A stretch of 51,014 nucleotides of DNA from Alphaproteobacteria bacterium (GCA_005885285.1 VAZG01000207.1:1-51014), one strand, 5' to 3'. Counted from the stretch's first letter, positions 35,678 through 44,669 are shown. Numbers and translations: made by a program. The notes: generated by a model from the letters alone, not told the origin.

Positions 35678-35697
35678 TGCATATGCGTCAATATGCA
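35678..35697. promoter_or_regulatory. Palindromic operator between padR and the NTF2-like gene
   Basis: TGCATAT-N6-ATATGCA, a perfect inverted repeat (35678-35684, 35691-35697). A -35-like TTGACT (35659-35664) and -10-like TATGCG (35682-35687) place it on the likely promoter of the gene at 35727, so bound PadR would block RNA polymerase. Probably serves both directions. Confidence 0.6.
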
Positions 35698-35726
35698 TAT
35701 CAGTCATCGTTTAGTGGAGAGGCCCG

Positions 35727-36113
35727 ATGACCATGACCGCCCTCGACAATTGGTACGACTATGTGAAGTCCCGCGACCGCGCCGTGCTGTGGGACGCGCT
35801 TCACCCCGATGCGGTGTTCGAAAGTCCCGTCGTGCACACCCGACAGCGCGGGCGCGACATCACGTTCAAATATCTCTCCAGTGCGGTGACGGTTCTGGGC
35901 ACTCCCAGCTTCGCCTTTGTCGGTGAATGGCGGAGCGACACCGGTGCGGTCGTCGAGTTTGAAGGCGAGATCGAGGGCATCAGGATCAACGGCGTCGACA
36001 TCATCACCGTCGGAGATGACGGCCGCATCACCAATTTCAAGGTGATGGTGCGCCCGCTCAAGGCGGTCAACCTGCTGCACCGGCTGATGGGAGAGCAACT
36101 GGCGCAGCCGTGA
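35727..36113 (+). CDS. NTF2-like (SnoaL-like) family protein
   Basis: 128 residues, ATG at 35727 with GGAGAGG upstream. Opens with TALDNWYDYVKSRDRAVLWD, and DALHPDAVFESPVVHTRQRG is the usual first part of the cone fold; VDIITVGDDGRITNFKVMVR closes the sheet. The family binds or converts small hydrophobic molecules. Its position opposite padR, with the shared palindrome, suggests it handles the compound that PadR senses. Different in sequence from the NTF2-like protein at 3221. Confidence 0.83.
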   Translation: MTMTALDNWYDYVKSRDRAVLWDALHPDAVFESPVVHTRQRGRDITFKYLSSAVTVLGTPSFAFVGEWRSDTGAVVEFEGEIEGIRINGVDIITVGDDGRITNFKVMVRPLKAVNLLHRLMGEQLAQP

Positions 36114-36250
36114 AGCGATTTCGGCGTCGGACGCTGCCTTGATGCCTCGAAGAATGCCTCGATGTCTCGAAAACTGCCTTGGACCTGCGGAATCAGGTAA
36201 AGGTCCATTTCCGCCTGAATCTACCTGTCGTCTGCCTGCCGGAGAACTTC

Positions 36251-38041
36251 ATGCCGATCTACAAAGCCCCCGTCGAAGATGTGAGTTTCCTGCTCAACGA
36301 CGTCTTCCAAATCGACCGCTACGACAATCTTCCCGGTTTTTCCGACGCCTCCGCTGATGTGCGCGAGGCGATCCTGGGCGAGGCGGCCAAACTCGCCGAG
36401 GAAGTGCTGCAGCCGCTCAATCGCACAGGCGACCTCGAAGGCTGCACCCGCCACGACGATGGCAGCGTGACGACGCCAAAGGGTTTCAAGCAAGCGTTCA
36501 AGCAGGTCGCCGAAGGCGGTTGGCTGGGCTTGTCCGCGCCGACGGAATATGGCGGGCAGGGACTGCCGGTCACGCTGAGCCAGGCCGTCACCGAATTCCA
36601 GTGTGCGGCCAACATGGCGTTTTCGATGTATGGCGGCCTGACGATGGGCGCCACCGCGGCGCTGATCGTGCATGGCAAGCCGGAACAGAAGGCGATGTTC
36701 GTGCCCAAGATGGTGGCTGGCGAGTGGACCGGCACCATGAATCTCACCGAGCCGCAATGCGGCACTGATTTGGGCCTGCTGCGCACCAAAGCCGTCAAAC
36801 AGGCCGACGGCAGCTACAAGATATCAGGCACCAAAATATTCATCTCCTCCGGCGAGCACGATCTGACCGATAACATCATCCATTTAGTGCTGGCCCGCAT
36901 CGAGGGCGCGCCCAGTGGCATCAAGGGCGTGTCGCTGTTCGTGGTGCCAAAGGTGCTGGTCAACGCCGACGGATCGCTCGGCGCGCGCAACGGCGTGTCC
37001 TGCGGTTCGATCGAGCACAAGATGGGCATCCACGGCAATTCCACCTGCGTCATGAATTTCGACAACGCCACCGGATGGCTGATCGGCGAAGAGAACAAGG
37101 GCATGCAGGGCATGTTCGTGATGATGAACGAGGCGCGGCTTGGGGTCGCGGTGCAGGGGCTCGCGCAATCCGAAGTCGCCTATCAGAACGCGGCAGCCTA
37201 TGCCCGCGATCGCCTGCAGGGCCGTTCGCTGACCGGAGCGAAGGCGCCTGACAAGCCGGCCGATCCGATCATCGTGCATCCCGATGTCCGTCGCACGCTG
37301 CTTACGATCAAGGCCTTCAACGAGGCGGCGCGCGCGATGGTGATCTGGACCGCGCTGAAGAGCGACGTGGCGCATCGCTCCAGCGATCCAAAGGACCGCC
37401 AAGAGGCCGACGATCACATGGGGCTGATGACGCCGGTCATGAAGGGCTTCCTGACCGATGCCGGATTTGCCAACGCCGTGCAGGCGCAGCAGATCTACGG
37501 CGGCCACGGCTACATCGCCGAGCAGGGCATGGAGCAGTTCGTCCGCGACGCACGCATCGCCATGATCTATGAGGGCGCCAACGGCATCCAGGCGCTCGAC
37601 CTCGTCGGGCGCAAATTGCCGCGCGACGGCGGCCGCGCCGTGATGTCGTTCTTCTCGGAAGTGATGGCGTTCGCCAAGGATCACGGCGCGGAAGAAGCCA
37701 TGAAGCCCTATGTCGCGCCCGTGAGCACGGCGCTCGGGCACTTGCAGCAGGCCACCACCTGGCTGATGCAGAATGCGATGGCAAAGCCGGACAATGCCGG
37801 CGCCGCCGCCACCGATTACCTGCATCTGTTCGGCTTCGTCACGCTCGGCTACATGTGGGCCAAAATCGCCAAAGTCGCGCTCGACAAGATTGCGGGTGGC
37901 GCAGCGACGCCCTATCTCACGACCAAGCTGGTGACCGGTCGCTTCTTCATGGAGCGGACGCTGCCGGAAACAGCAGTTCGTCTCGCGCGCATCCAGACCG
38001 GCTGCGCCACCACGATGGAATTGCCGGCGCAAGCGTTCTGA
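36251..38041 (+). CDS. Acyl-CoA dehydrogenase with C-terminal extension (DmdC-like)
   Basis: 596 residues; ATG at 36251 with GGAGAA just upstream. First step of beta-oxidation: FAD-linked alpha,beta-dehydrogenation of acyl-CoA. Start MPIYKAPVEDVSFLLNDVF and length near 600 match the long form related to 3-methylmercaptopropionyl-CoA dehydrogenase DmdC. FAD/acyl contacts: MNLTEPQCGTDLGL, and MGIHGNSTCVMNFD. The catalytic base is the Glu of MIYEGANGIQALDLVG (near residue 440). The extension after residue 470 is helical. Heads a plus-strand set with thiolase and FadB genes. Confidence 0.92.
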   Translation: MPIYKAPVEDVSFLLNDVFQIDRYDNLPGFSDASADVREAILGEAAKLAEEVLQPLNRTGDLEGCTRHDDGSVTTPKGFKQAFKQVAEGGWLGLSAPTEYGGQGLPVTLSQAVTEFQCAANMAFSMYGGLTMGATAALIVHGKPEQKAMFVPKMVAGEWTGTMNLTEPQCGTDLGLLRTKAVKQADGSYKISGTKIFISSGEHDLTDNIIHLVLARIEGAPSGIKGVSLFVVPKVLVNADGSLGARNGVSCGSIEHKMGIHGNSTCVMNFDNATGWLIGEENKGMQGMFVMMNEARLGVAVQGLAQSEVAYQNAAAYARDRLQGRSLTGAKAPDKPADPIIVHPDVRRTLLTIKAFNEAARAMVIWTALKSDVAHRSSDPKDRQEADDHMGLMTPVMKGFLTDAGFANAVQAQQIYGGHGYIAEQGMEQFVRDARIAMIYEGANGIQALDLVGRKLPRDGGRAVMSFFSEVMAFAKDHGAEEAMKPYVAPVSTALGHLQQATTWLMQNAMAKPDNAGAAATDYLHLFGFVTLGYMWAKIAKVALDKIAGGAATPYLTTKLVTGRFFMERTLPETAVRLARIQTGCATTMELPAQAF

Positions 38042-38106
38042 TAATCTTTTTCCACCGCCGGGCTCAATCCGCTATTATATTATGATCCTCATATCGGGAG
38101 GGCGTC

Positions 38107-39315
38107 ATGCCTGAGGCATATATCTACGATCACGTTCGTACCCCGCGCGGCCGCGGCAAAGTCGACGGCGCGCTGCACGAGGTGACCGCGCTGGCGCTCG
38201 CGACCGTACCGCTGAAGGCGCTGAAGGAGCGCAACAACCTAAAAGAAGACGTCGTCGACGACGTCATCCTCGGCGTGGTCGATCCGGTCGGCGAAGCGGG
38301 CTCCGACATCGCGCGCTTCGCGGCGCTCAATGCGGGCCTCGGTGAGGCCGTGCCGGGCGTGCAGATCAGCCGCTTCTGTGCCTCGGGCCTCGATGCGGTG
38401 AATTTCGCCGCGGCCCAGATCATGAGCGGCCAGCATGAGCTTGCGATCGGCGGCGGCGCGGAATCGATGAGCCGCGTCGGCATCGGCGCTTCCGGCGGCG
38501 CCTGGCCGATGGACCCGTCGATGGCGGTGCCGGCCTATTTCATGCCGCAGGGCATCTCGGCCGACCTGATCGCCACCAAATACGGTTTCTCGCGCGACGA
38601 CGTCGACGCCTATGCGGTGCAGAGCCAGCAGCGCGCCGCAAAGGCCTGGGACGAGGGCCGCTTCACCAAGTCGGTGGTGCCGGTGAAAGACGTCAACGGG
38701 CTGACTATTTTGGCCAAGGACGAGCATATGCGCCCGACCACGACGATGCAGTCGCTCGGCCAGTTGCAGCCGTCATTCGTGACGGTGGGGCAGATGGGCG
38801 GCTTCGACGCGGTGGCGATCCAGTCGCACCCGGAAATCGAGCGCATCAACTACGTGCATCATGCCGGCAATTCGTCCGGGATCGTTGACGGCGCCGGCGC
38901 GGTGCTGCTCGGCAGCAAGGAAGCGGGGGCGAAGCACGGCTTGAAGCCGCGCGCAAAAATCCGCGCCTTCGCCAATATCGGCTCCGAGCCCGCGATGATG
39001 TTGACCGGACCGGTGGATGTGACCGAAAAGCTGTTCGAGCGCTCGGGCATGAAGAAGTCTGACATTGACTTGTTCGAATTAAACGAAGCGTTTGCCTCGG
39101 TGGTGCTGCGCTACATCCAGGCCTTCGACATCGACAACGCCAGGATCAACGTCAATGGCGGCGCGATTGCGCTCGGCCATCCGCTGGGGGCGACCGGCGC
39201 GATGATCCTGGGCACCGTGCTCGATGAGCTCGAGCGCACCAACAAGCAGACCGCGCTGGTCACGCTATGCATCGGCGGCGGCATGGGCACCGCGACCATC
39301 ATCGAAAGAGTTTAG
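38107..39315 (+). CDS. Acetyl-CoA C-acyltransferase (thiolase)
   Basis: 402 residues, ATG at 38107 with GGGAGG upstream. Last step of beta-oxidation, thiolytic cleavage of 3-ketoacyl-CoA. Nucleophile Cys91 in [12 protein letters not shown], catalytic His in [12 protein letters not shown] (near 358) and second Cys in [10 protein letters not shown] (near 388). [15 protein letters not shown] is the conserved NEAF box. 65 nt behind the acyl-CoA dehydrogenase gene and followed by the FadB gene; the three cover a whole turn of the cycle. Assigned to degradation rather than PHB synthesis because of these neighbours. Confidence 0.94.
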   Translation: MPEAYIYDHVRTPRGRGKVDGALHEVTALALATVPLKALKERNNLKEDVVDDVILGVVDPVGEAGSDIARFAALNAGLGEAVPGVQISRFCASGLDAVNFAAAQIMSGQHELAIGGGAESMSRVGIGASGGAWPMDPSMAVPAYFMPQGISADLIATKYGFSRDDVDAYAVQSQQRAAKAWDEGRFTKSVVPVKDVNGLTILAKDEHMRPTTTMQSLGQLQPSFVTVGQMGGFDAVAIQSHPEIERINYVHHAGNSSGIVDGAGAVLLGSKEAGAKHGLKPRAKIRAFANIGSEPAMMLTGPVDVTEKLFERSGMKKSDIDLFELNEAFASVVLRYIQAFDIDNARINVNGGAIALGHPLGATGAMILGTVLDELERTNKQTALVTLCIGGGMGTATIIERV

Positions 39316-39319
39316 AGCT

Positions 39320-39405
39320 GTAGGGTGGGTTAGCCGAAAGGCGTAACCCACCGACATCGCGGCGTTGGCAGCAATGGTGGGTTACGCTTCGCTAACCCAC
39401 CCTAC
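39320..39405. repeat. Palindromic repeat, GTAGGGTGGGTTA family, copy 2
   Basis: GTAGGGTGGGTTAGC at the left and GCTAACCCACCCTAC at the right are perfect inverted arms; inner GGCGTAACCCACC and GGTGGGTTACGC form the second pair. Lies between the thiolase and fadB genes and may reduce read-through or stabilise the upstream mRNA. Confidence 0.9.
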
Positions 39406-39425
39406 GATCATCGAGGGAGCACGAC

Positions 39426-41642
39426 ATGGCCTTCAAGAATTTCAAACTCGAGACCGACGCCGATGGCATTGTGTTGGTCACATGGGATACTCCGGGCCGC
39501 TCGATGAACGTGCTCGACGAAACCTCGGTCAACGAACTCGAGGCGATCGTGCAGCAAACCTCGGCAGACGCTGCCGTCAAGGGCGTCGTCATCACCTCGG
39601 GCAAGGAGGCGCTATCGGCGGGTGCGGATCTGTCGATGCTGGAAGGCATGAGCCGCAGCTATGCCGAAGTGCTGAAAGCCAAGGGCGAGGTTGCGGCCAA
39701 CCAGATGCTGTTCGACCAGAGCCGCCGGTTCTCGTTGGTGTTCCGCGCAATCGAAACTTCAGGCAAGCCGTGGGTTGCCGCGATCAACGGATTGGCACTC
39801 GGTGGCGGTTTTGAACTCACGCTATGCTGCCACTATCGCGTCGCCGCGGAAAATCCCAAGACCCGTCTCGGCCTGCCGGAAATCAAGGTCGGGCTGTTCC
39901 CCGGCGCCGGCGGCACCCAGCGGGTGCCGCGCATCGTGCCGCCGCAGGACGCCATGCAATTGCTGTTGAAGGGCGAGGCGGTCAATCTGGAGAAGGCGAA
40001 AGCGCTGAAGCTGATCGACGCCATCGTTCCCGCAAGCGATCTCATCAAGACCGCCAAAGACTGGATCAAGGGCGGCGGCAAGGCGCTGGCGCCCTGGGAC
40101 GACAAGAATTTCAAATTGCCCGGCGGTCCGGTCTATTCCAAGGCCGGCATGATGATGTTCCCGGCCGGCAACGCCATCTACCGCCGCGAGACCTACGACA
40201 ATTATCCGGCGGCGCGCGCCATCATGAGCTGCGTCTATGAAGGATTGCAGTTGCCGATCGACGCCGGCTTGCGGGTGGAGTCGCGGTATTTCACGCAGAT
40301 CCTGCGCAGCAAGGAAGCGGCCGCGATGATCCGCAGCCTGTTCCTGTCGATGCAGGAGTTGAACAAGGGCGCGCGGCGTCCGCCAAACGTGCCGCCGACC
40401 AAGGTGAGAAAACTCGCCGTCATCGGCGCCGGGTTCATGGGCGCCAGCGTCGGTTACGTCTCGGCGCGCGCTGGCATCGAGGTGGTCCTGATCGACCGGG
40501 ATCAGGCAAGCGCCGACAAGGGCAAGGGCCACGCCCAGTCCGTGATCGACGATCTGATCAAGAAGGGCCGCGCCAAGGAAAGCGACCGCGACGTAATCCT
40601 GTCGCGGATCGGCGCCACCGCCGATTACAACGCCTTGAAGGATTGCGACCTGATCATCGAAGCCGTGTTCGAGGATCGCAAGGTGAAGGCCGAAACCTAT
40701 GCCAAGGCGCAGCCGCTGTTGAAGAGCGACGCGATCTTTGCCTCCAACACCTCGACCTTGCCGATCAATTCGCTGGCGGAAGAATTCAAGGACCAGGGCA
40801 AGTTCATCGGCATTCATTTCTTCTCGCCGGTCGAGAAGATGATGCTGGTCGAGATCATCGTCGGCAAGAATACGAACGATGTGGCGCTTGCGACCGCGCT
40901 CGATTATGTGCGCGCGATCGGCAAGACGCCGATTGTGGTGAACGACTCCCGCGGCTTCTTCGCCAATCGTTGCGTGCTGCGCTTCACCGCCGAGGGGCTG
41001 GAGATGCTGATGGAAGGCGTGCCGCCGACGATGATCGAGAATACCGCCAAGATGGCCGGCATGCCGGTCGGACCGTTGTCCCTGTCGGATGAGGTGGCGC
41101 TCGACCTCGTGCTCAAGATCATGAAGGCGACCGAGGCCGATCTCGGCGCCAACGCGATCGACCAGGCCCAGAAGAAGCTGTTGGTCGAGATGGTCGAGAA
41201 GCAGGGCCGCTTCGGGCGGAAGAATGGCAAGGGATTTTACGATTATCCCGAGAAGGGCAAGGGCCAGAAAAGCCTGTGGTCGGAGCTTTCGGGGTTGCAG
41301 CCGAAGCATCTCGATCCCGATAGCCTCGACGTCGAGGAATTGAAGCAGCGTTTCCTGGTGGTGCAGGCGGTGGAAGCCGCGCGTACCGTCGAGGACCACG
41401 TCATCACCGATATGCGCGAGGCCGATGTCGGTTCGATCCTGGGCTTCGGCTTTGCGCCGTTCACCGGCGGCACGCTGTCCTATATCGATTTCATGGGCAC
41501 GAAAAAATTCGTCGAGTTGTGCCACAAGCTCGAGGCCAAATACGGTTCGCGCTTCACCCCGCCGAAACTCCTGGTCGAGATGGCGGCCAAGGGCGAGACC
41601 TTCTACGGCCGCTTCCCGCCGAAAAAGATGGCCGCGGCGTAG
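39426..41642 (+). CDS. fadB: 3-hydroxyacyl-CoA dehydrogenase / enoyl-CoA hydratase fusion (FadB/FadJ type)
   Basis: 738 residues, ATG at 39426 (GGGAGCACGAC upstream). Two middle steps of beta-oxidation. Residues about 1-190: crotonase domain, oxyanion loop ALSAGADLSMLEGM and NGLALGGGFELTLCCHYRVA, with catalytic Glu in GLPEIKVGLFPGAGG. About 325-510: NAD-binding domain, VIGAGFMGASVGYVSARAG. Catalytic His in GIHFFSPVEKM (near 463). About 515-720: two C-terminal 3HCDH domains, incl. NDSRGFFANRCVLRF. The gene symbol is by family; fadJ or fadN would be equally defensible. Confidence 0.94.
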   Translation: MAFKNFKLETDADGIVLVTWDTPGRSMNVLDETSVNELEAIVQQTSADAAVKGVVITSGKEALSAGADLSMLEGMSRSYAEVLKAKGEVAANQMLFDQSRRFSLVFRAIETSGKPWVAAINGLALGGGFELTLCCHYRVAAENPKTRLGLPEIKVGLFPGAGGTQRVPRIVPPQDAMQLLLKGEAVNLEKAKALKLIDAIVPASDLIKTAKDWIKGGGKALAPWDDKNFKLPGGPVYSKAGMMMFPAGNAIYRRETYDNYPAARAIMSCVYEGLQLPIDAGLRVESRYFTQILRSKEAAAMIRSLFLSMQELNKGARRPPNVPPTKVRKLAVIGAGFMGASVGYVSARAGIEVVLIDRDQASADKGKGHAQSVIDDLIKKGRAKESDRDVILSRIGATADYNALKDCDLIIEAVFEDRKVKAETYAKAQPLLKSDAIFASNTSTLPINSLAEEFKDQGKFIGIHFFSPVEKMMLVEIIVGKNTNDVALATALDYVRAIGKTPIVVNDSRGFFANRCVLRFTAEGLEMLMEGVPPTMIENTAKMAGMPVGPLSLSDEVALDLVLKIMKATEADLGANAIDQAQKKLLVEMVEKQGRFGRKNGKGFYDYPEKGKGQKSLWSELSGLQPKHLDPDSLDVEELKQRFLVVQAVEAARTVEDHVITDMREADVGSILGFGFAPFTGGTLSYIDFMGTKKFVELCHKLEAKYGSRFTPPKLLVEMAAKGETFYGRFPPKKMAAA

Positions 41643-41649
41643 TCAACCC

Positions 41650-41728
41650 GTCATTGCGAGGAGCGCTTGCGACGAAGCAATCCAGGGCCACAAAGGAAGA
41701 CTGGATTGCTCGCTTCGCTCGCAATGAC
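41650..41728. repeat. Palindromic repeat, GTCATTGCGAGGAGC family
   Basis: GTCATTGCGAGGAGCGCTTGCGACGAAGCAATCCAG at the left; CTGGATTGCTCGCTTCGCTCGCAATGAC at the right. Near-complete inverted arms around a short GGCCACAAAGGAAGA centre. Lies between convergent fadB and gst, so may serve as a bidirectional terminator. Confidence 0.88.
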
Positions 41729-41737
41729 GAAGAAGGA

Positions 41738-42355
41738 TCACGCCGCCTTCATCAGGCCTTCCTTGGCGAGCGCTTCCTGCACCTTCGGGCGCGCGGCAAC
41801 GCGGGCCTTGTAGGCCATAAGGTTGGGCAGGCCGGAGAGATCGAAGTTCAGCCGGTCGGTGGCCCACATGAGCATGGTGAACAGGTAGCCGTCGGCCACG
41901 GTGAACTGCTTGCCCATCAAATAGTCGCGGCCGGCAAGCTGGGTCTCCAAATATTTGAACTTGCCCATCGTCCGGTCCTTGAAGAAGGCTTTGGCATCGT
42001 CTGCCAGCACCGGCGAAAACATCGGGCCTAGATTCTTGTGCAGCTCGGTGGTGATGTAATTGAGCCGTTCGAGCAGCTTGTAGCGCTCCGCGCTGTCGCG
42101 GGGCGGAGCGAGATGTTTGTCGGCCGCCCTGTCGGCGATCATCTGCACGATCACGGGGCCTTCGGTCACCAGTTCGCCGCTATCGAGGCTGAGAGCGGGC
42201 ACCTGTCCCTTGGGGTTCACTTTCAGGAAGTCGTCGCCATTTTCGAGCTTCTTGGCCCGAAGGTCGACTTTGACCAGATCGTGGGGGAGACCGGCCTCGA
42301 GAAGCGCGATATGGGGGGAGAGCGAGCAGGCGCCGGGAGAATAATAGAGCTTCAT
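41738..42355 (-). CDS. gstA: Glutathione S-transferase, beta class (GstA type)
   Basis: 205 residues, ATG at 42355 with a purine-rich GGAGGGAT upstream. Couples glutathione to electrophiles in the cytoplasm. N-terminal thioredoxin fold MKLYYSPGACSLSPHIALLE with the beta-class catalytic Cys10. G-site residues VNPKGQVPAL and ELVTEGPVIVQM (SNAIL/TRAIL equivalent). C-terminal helical domain with KQFTVADGYLFTML (N-capping box). Divergent from the MarR gene with a large palindrome between, and near gshA, so the locus handles glutathione-dependent detoxification. Confidence 0.94.
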   Translation of the reverse strand: MKLYYSPGACSLSPHIALLEAGLPHDLVKVDLRAKKLENGDDFLKVNPKGQVPALSLDSGELVTEGPVIVQMIADRAADKHLAPPRDSAERYKLLERLNYITTELHKNLGPMFSPVLADDAKAFFKDRTMGKFKYLETQLAGRDYLMGKQFTVADGYLFTMLMWATDRLNFDLSGLPNLMAYKARVAARPKVQEALAKEGLMKAA

Positions 42356-42415
42356 CGAATATCCCTCCTGTGGGATTCCTTGGGTTTGGGATCGTTGGAC
42401 TTTTGTCGCCCGATG

Positions 42416-42465
42416 ACTAAATGCATCTGCATGAAATAGTCAAGATTGATGCAGATGCATTTAGT
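42416..42465. promoter_or_regulatory. Large perfect inverted repeat between gstA and marR: probable MarR operator
   Basis: Arms ACTAAATGCATCTGCAT (42416-42432) and ATGCAGATGCATTTAGT (42449-42465), 17 bp each without a mismatch, 16-nt spacer. Each arm contains the imperfect palindrome ATGCATCTGCAT, so two MarR dimers could bind. -35-like TTGAC hexamers on both strands lie in the spacer (TTGATG plus strand, TTGACT minus strand), so the operator overlaps both divergent promoters. Confidence 0.75.
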
Positions 42466-42501
42466 GCGGTACAGTGACCTGTCAGAACCACGGACTGGGC
42501 C

Positions 42502-42990
42502 ATGAAGCGTAAACCATCGACCGAGGCGACCGCTGCCTGGATCCGCCTGATGCGGGTCCAGAGCCGGGTGCTGGACGCCGTCGAGCAGGATTTGAAGAAG
42601 GCGGGTTTCCCGCCGCTGGCCTGGTATGATGCGCTGCTCGAATTGTCGCGTGCGCCCTCTGGCGAGATGCGCCCGGTGGAATTGGAACGGCAAATGCTGA
42701 TCCCGCAATATTCCACCTCGCGGCTGATCGACCGCCTCGTGGATGAGGGGCTGGCGGCGCGGCGCGAGTGCAAGATCGACAAGCGCGGCCAGTTCGTCGA
42801 AATCACGGACACCGGCCGCGAGCTGCAGAGGAAGATGTGGAGCGCGTATTCGGCGGCCATCGAAAAGCATGTCGGCTCGAAATTATCGGATGCGGAGGCA
42901 ACCAAACTCTGCGGTCTGCTCGACCGCCTGGGCTGCTCCTGCGGTGAGGCGCAATCGCCCGCCGCAAGCGACGACGCAGCCGCCAGATGA
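42502..42990 (+). CDS. MarR family transcriptional regulator
   Basis: 162 residues, ATG at 42502. Winged HTH: MRPVELERQMLIPQYSTSRL then IDRLVDEGLAARRECKIDKR and wing RGQFVEITDTGRE; helical dimer arms at both ends (WIRLMRVQSRVLDAVEQDL). Four cysteines, Cys90 next to the wing and Cys137, 145, 147 (GCSCGE) near the C-terminus, could make it redox- or electrophile-responsive like OhrR, which is inference. Divergent from gstA; the operator at 42416-42465 suggests it represses both. gshA follows after 96 nt. Confidence 0.92.
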   Translation: MKRKPSTEATAAWIRLMRVQSRVLDAVEQDLKKAGFPPLAWYDALLELSRAPSGEMRPVELERQMLIPQYSTSRLIDRLVDEGLAARRECKIDKRGQFVEITDTGRELQRKMWSAYSAAIEKHVGSKLSDAEATKLCGLLDRLGCSCGEAQSPAASDDAAAR

Positions 42991-43086
42991 GGTTGCTTTC
43001 GTCTTTCACGTCCGCGCGCCGTTGGCTTCGCGGACATCCCCGACACCGCGCGCGATCGGTCGAAGCGCTCTTGATCCGGAACTGAC

Positions 43087-44457
43087 ATGGCGCGTGACCA
43101 GATCGATATGACGCCGCTGCAATCGCGCGACGAATTGGTCGCGTGGCTGGAGGCGGGCGTGAAGCCCAGATCCGAATTCCGGATCGGCACTGAACACGAA
43201 AAGACCCCGTTCACGCTCGCCGGGCACCATCCCGTTCCCTACGAAGGGGTGCGCGGCATCGGTGCGCTGCTCGAAGGCATGCAGCTCTTGCTCGGCTGGG
43301 AGCCGATCATGGAGCGCGGCAACATCATCGGCCTCTATGATGTCACCGGCGGCGGCGCGATATCGCTGGAGCCGGGCGGGCAGTTCGAATTGTCGGGCGC
43401 GCCGGTCGAGACCGTGCACCAAACCCAGGCCGAACTGATGGCGCATCTGGCGCAGGTGCGCGAGGTCGCGACCCCCTTGGGGATCGGCTTCCTCGGGCTT
43501 GGCATGACGCCGTCATGGTCGCGTGCGGAAATCCCCGTGATGCCCAAGGGCCGCTACAAGATCATGACCAACTACATGCCGAAGGTCGGCCAATACGGCC
43601 TCGACATGATGTACCGGACCTGCACGGTGCAGACCAATCTCGACTTCTCCTCCGAAGCCGACATGGTCAAGAAGCTCCGCGTATCGGTCGCGCTGCAGCC
43701 GGTCGCGACCGCATTGTTTGCCAATTCGCCGTTCACCGAAGGCGAGCCCAACGGCTTCCTGTCGTTCCGCTCCGAAATCTGGCGGGAGACCGACAGCGCG
43801 CGCTCGGGCATGATCCCGTGGGCGTTTGACGATGGCATGGGCTTCGAGCGCTGGGTCGATTATGCGCTCGATGTTCCCATGTACTTCGTCAAGCGCGGCG
43901 AAACCTATATCGATGTCGCAGGAAGCTCGTTCCGCGATTTCTTCGCGGGCAAGCATCCGGCGTTTCCGGGCGAGCGTCCGACCCTGTCGGATTGGGCCAA
44001 CCATCTCTCGACGATCTTTCCGGAAGTGCGTTTGAAGCGCTATCTGGAAATGCGCGGCGCCGACGGCGTGCCGTGGGGCCGCTTGCCGGCGCTGCCGGCG
44101 TTCTGGGTCGGGCTGCTCTATGACGATTTAAGCCTGGATTCCGCATGGGAGATCGTGCGGTACTGGAACGCCCACGAGCGCCAGGCGTTGCGCGACGACG
44201 TGCCGCGTTTCGGCTTCAAGGCCATGATCAGGGATCGCTATCTGATCGAAATCGCCAGGGAATGTCTGGCGCTGTCCTATGCGGGCTTGAGGCGGCGCGG
44301 CCACATCGATCATGTCGGCCGCGACGAAACCCGTCACCTTGAACCCTTGGAGCGCATCATCGATGGCGGCCGCACGCCGGCCGAGGAGATGCTGGAGAAG
44401 TTCAACGGCCCCTGGGGCGGCTCGGTGGAACCGGCCTACAAGGAATACGCATTTTAG
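43087..44457 (+). CDS. gshA: Glutamate--cysteine ligase, plant/alphaproteobacterial type
   Basis: 456 residues, ATG at 43087. ATP-dependent first step of glutathione synthesis. GCS2 fold: FRIGTEHEKTPFTL (glutamate/Mg site), GGAISLEPGGQFELSGAP, MPKGRYKIMTNYMPKVG, MMYRTCTVQTNLDFSSE and ANSPFTEGEPNGFLSFRSEI. This is the form shared by plants and alphaproteobacteria, unrelated in detail to E. coli GshA. Lies behind marR on the same strand and may be read through from its promoter, putting glutathione supply and use under one regulator. The repeat at 44458 begins one base after the stop. Confidence 0.96.
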   Translation: MARDQIDMTPLQSRDELVAWLEAGVKPRSEFRIGTEHEKTPFTLAGHHPVPYEGVRGIGALLEGMQLLLGWEPIMERGNIIGLYDVTGGGAISLEPGGQFELSGAPVETVHQTQAELMAHLAQVREVATPLGIGFLGLGMTPSWSRAEIPVMPKGRYKIMTNYMPKVGQYGLDMMYRTCTVQTNLDFSSEADMVKKLRVSVALQPVATALFANSPFTEGEPNGFLSFRSEIWRETDSARSGMIPWAFDDGMGFERWVDYALDVPMYFVKRGETYIDVAGSSFRDFFAGKHPAFPGERPTLSDWANHLSTIFPEVRLKRYLEMRGADGVPWGRLPALPAFWVGLLYDDLSLDSAWEIVRYWNAHERQALRDDVPRFGFKAMIRDRYLIEIARECLALSYAGLRRRGHIDHVGRDETRHLEPLERIIDGGRTPAEEMLEKFNGPWGGSVEPAYKEYAF

Positions 44458-44510
44458 AGCATGATCCGGAAAAGACCCGATGGGTGGCGGTTTTCCGAAA
44501 AGATCATGCT
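44458..44510. repeat. Palindromic repeat AGCATGATCCGGAAAAG, complete copy
   Basis: AGCATGATCCGGAAAAG at the left, TTTTCCGAAAAGATCATGCT at the right. It abuts the gshA stop codon and may act as terminator. A decayed relative is at 31350-31470. Confidence 0.82.
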
Positions 44511-44669
44511 CAAACAAAATGATAGAGTGGGCTGACGATTAGAAGAAAAGTCATCACGCTTTGAGCTCGTTGAGCGGGTTTTGGGCCGTTCATCCGCCAT
44601 ACAGGTTCGTGGCGATCAAATGGCGGCCACAAAAAACGCGGCGTATCCAAATAGTTGAAAGCAATCTGC

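Noticed and set aside
36884..38032. Open frame of 382 codons on the minus strand
   Set aside because: Antisense to the acyl-CoA dehydrogenase; no domain.
39822..41525. Open frame of 567 codons on the minus strand
   Set aside because: Antisense to fadB; no recognisable domain; His/Arg/Gly-rich shadow.
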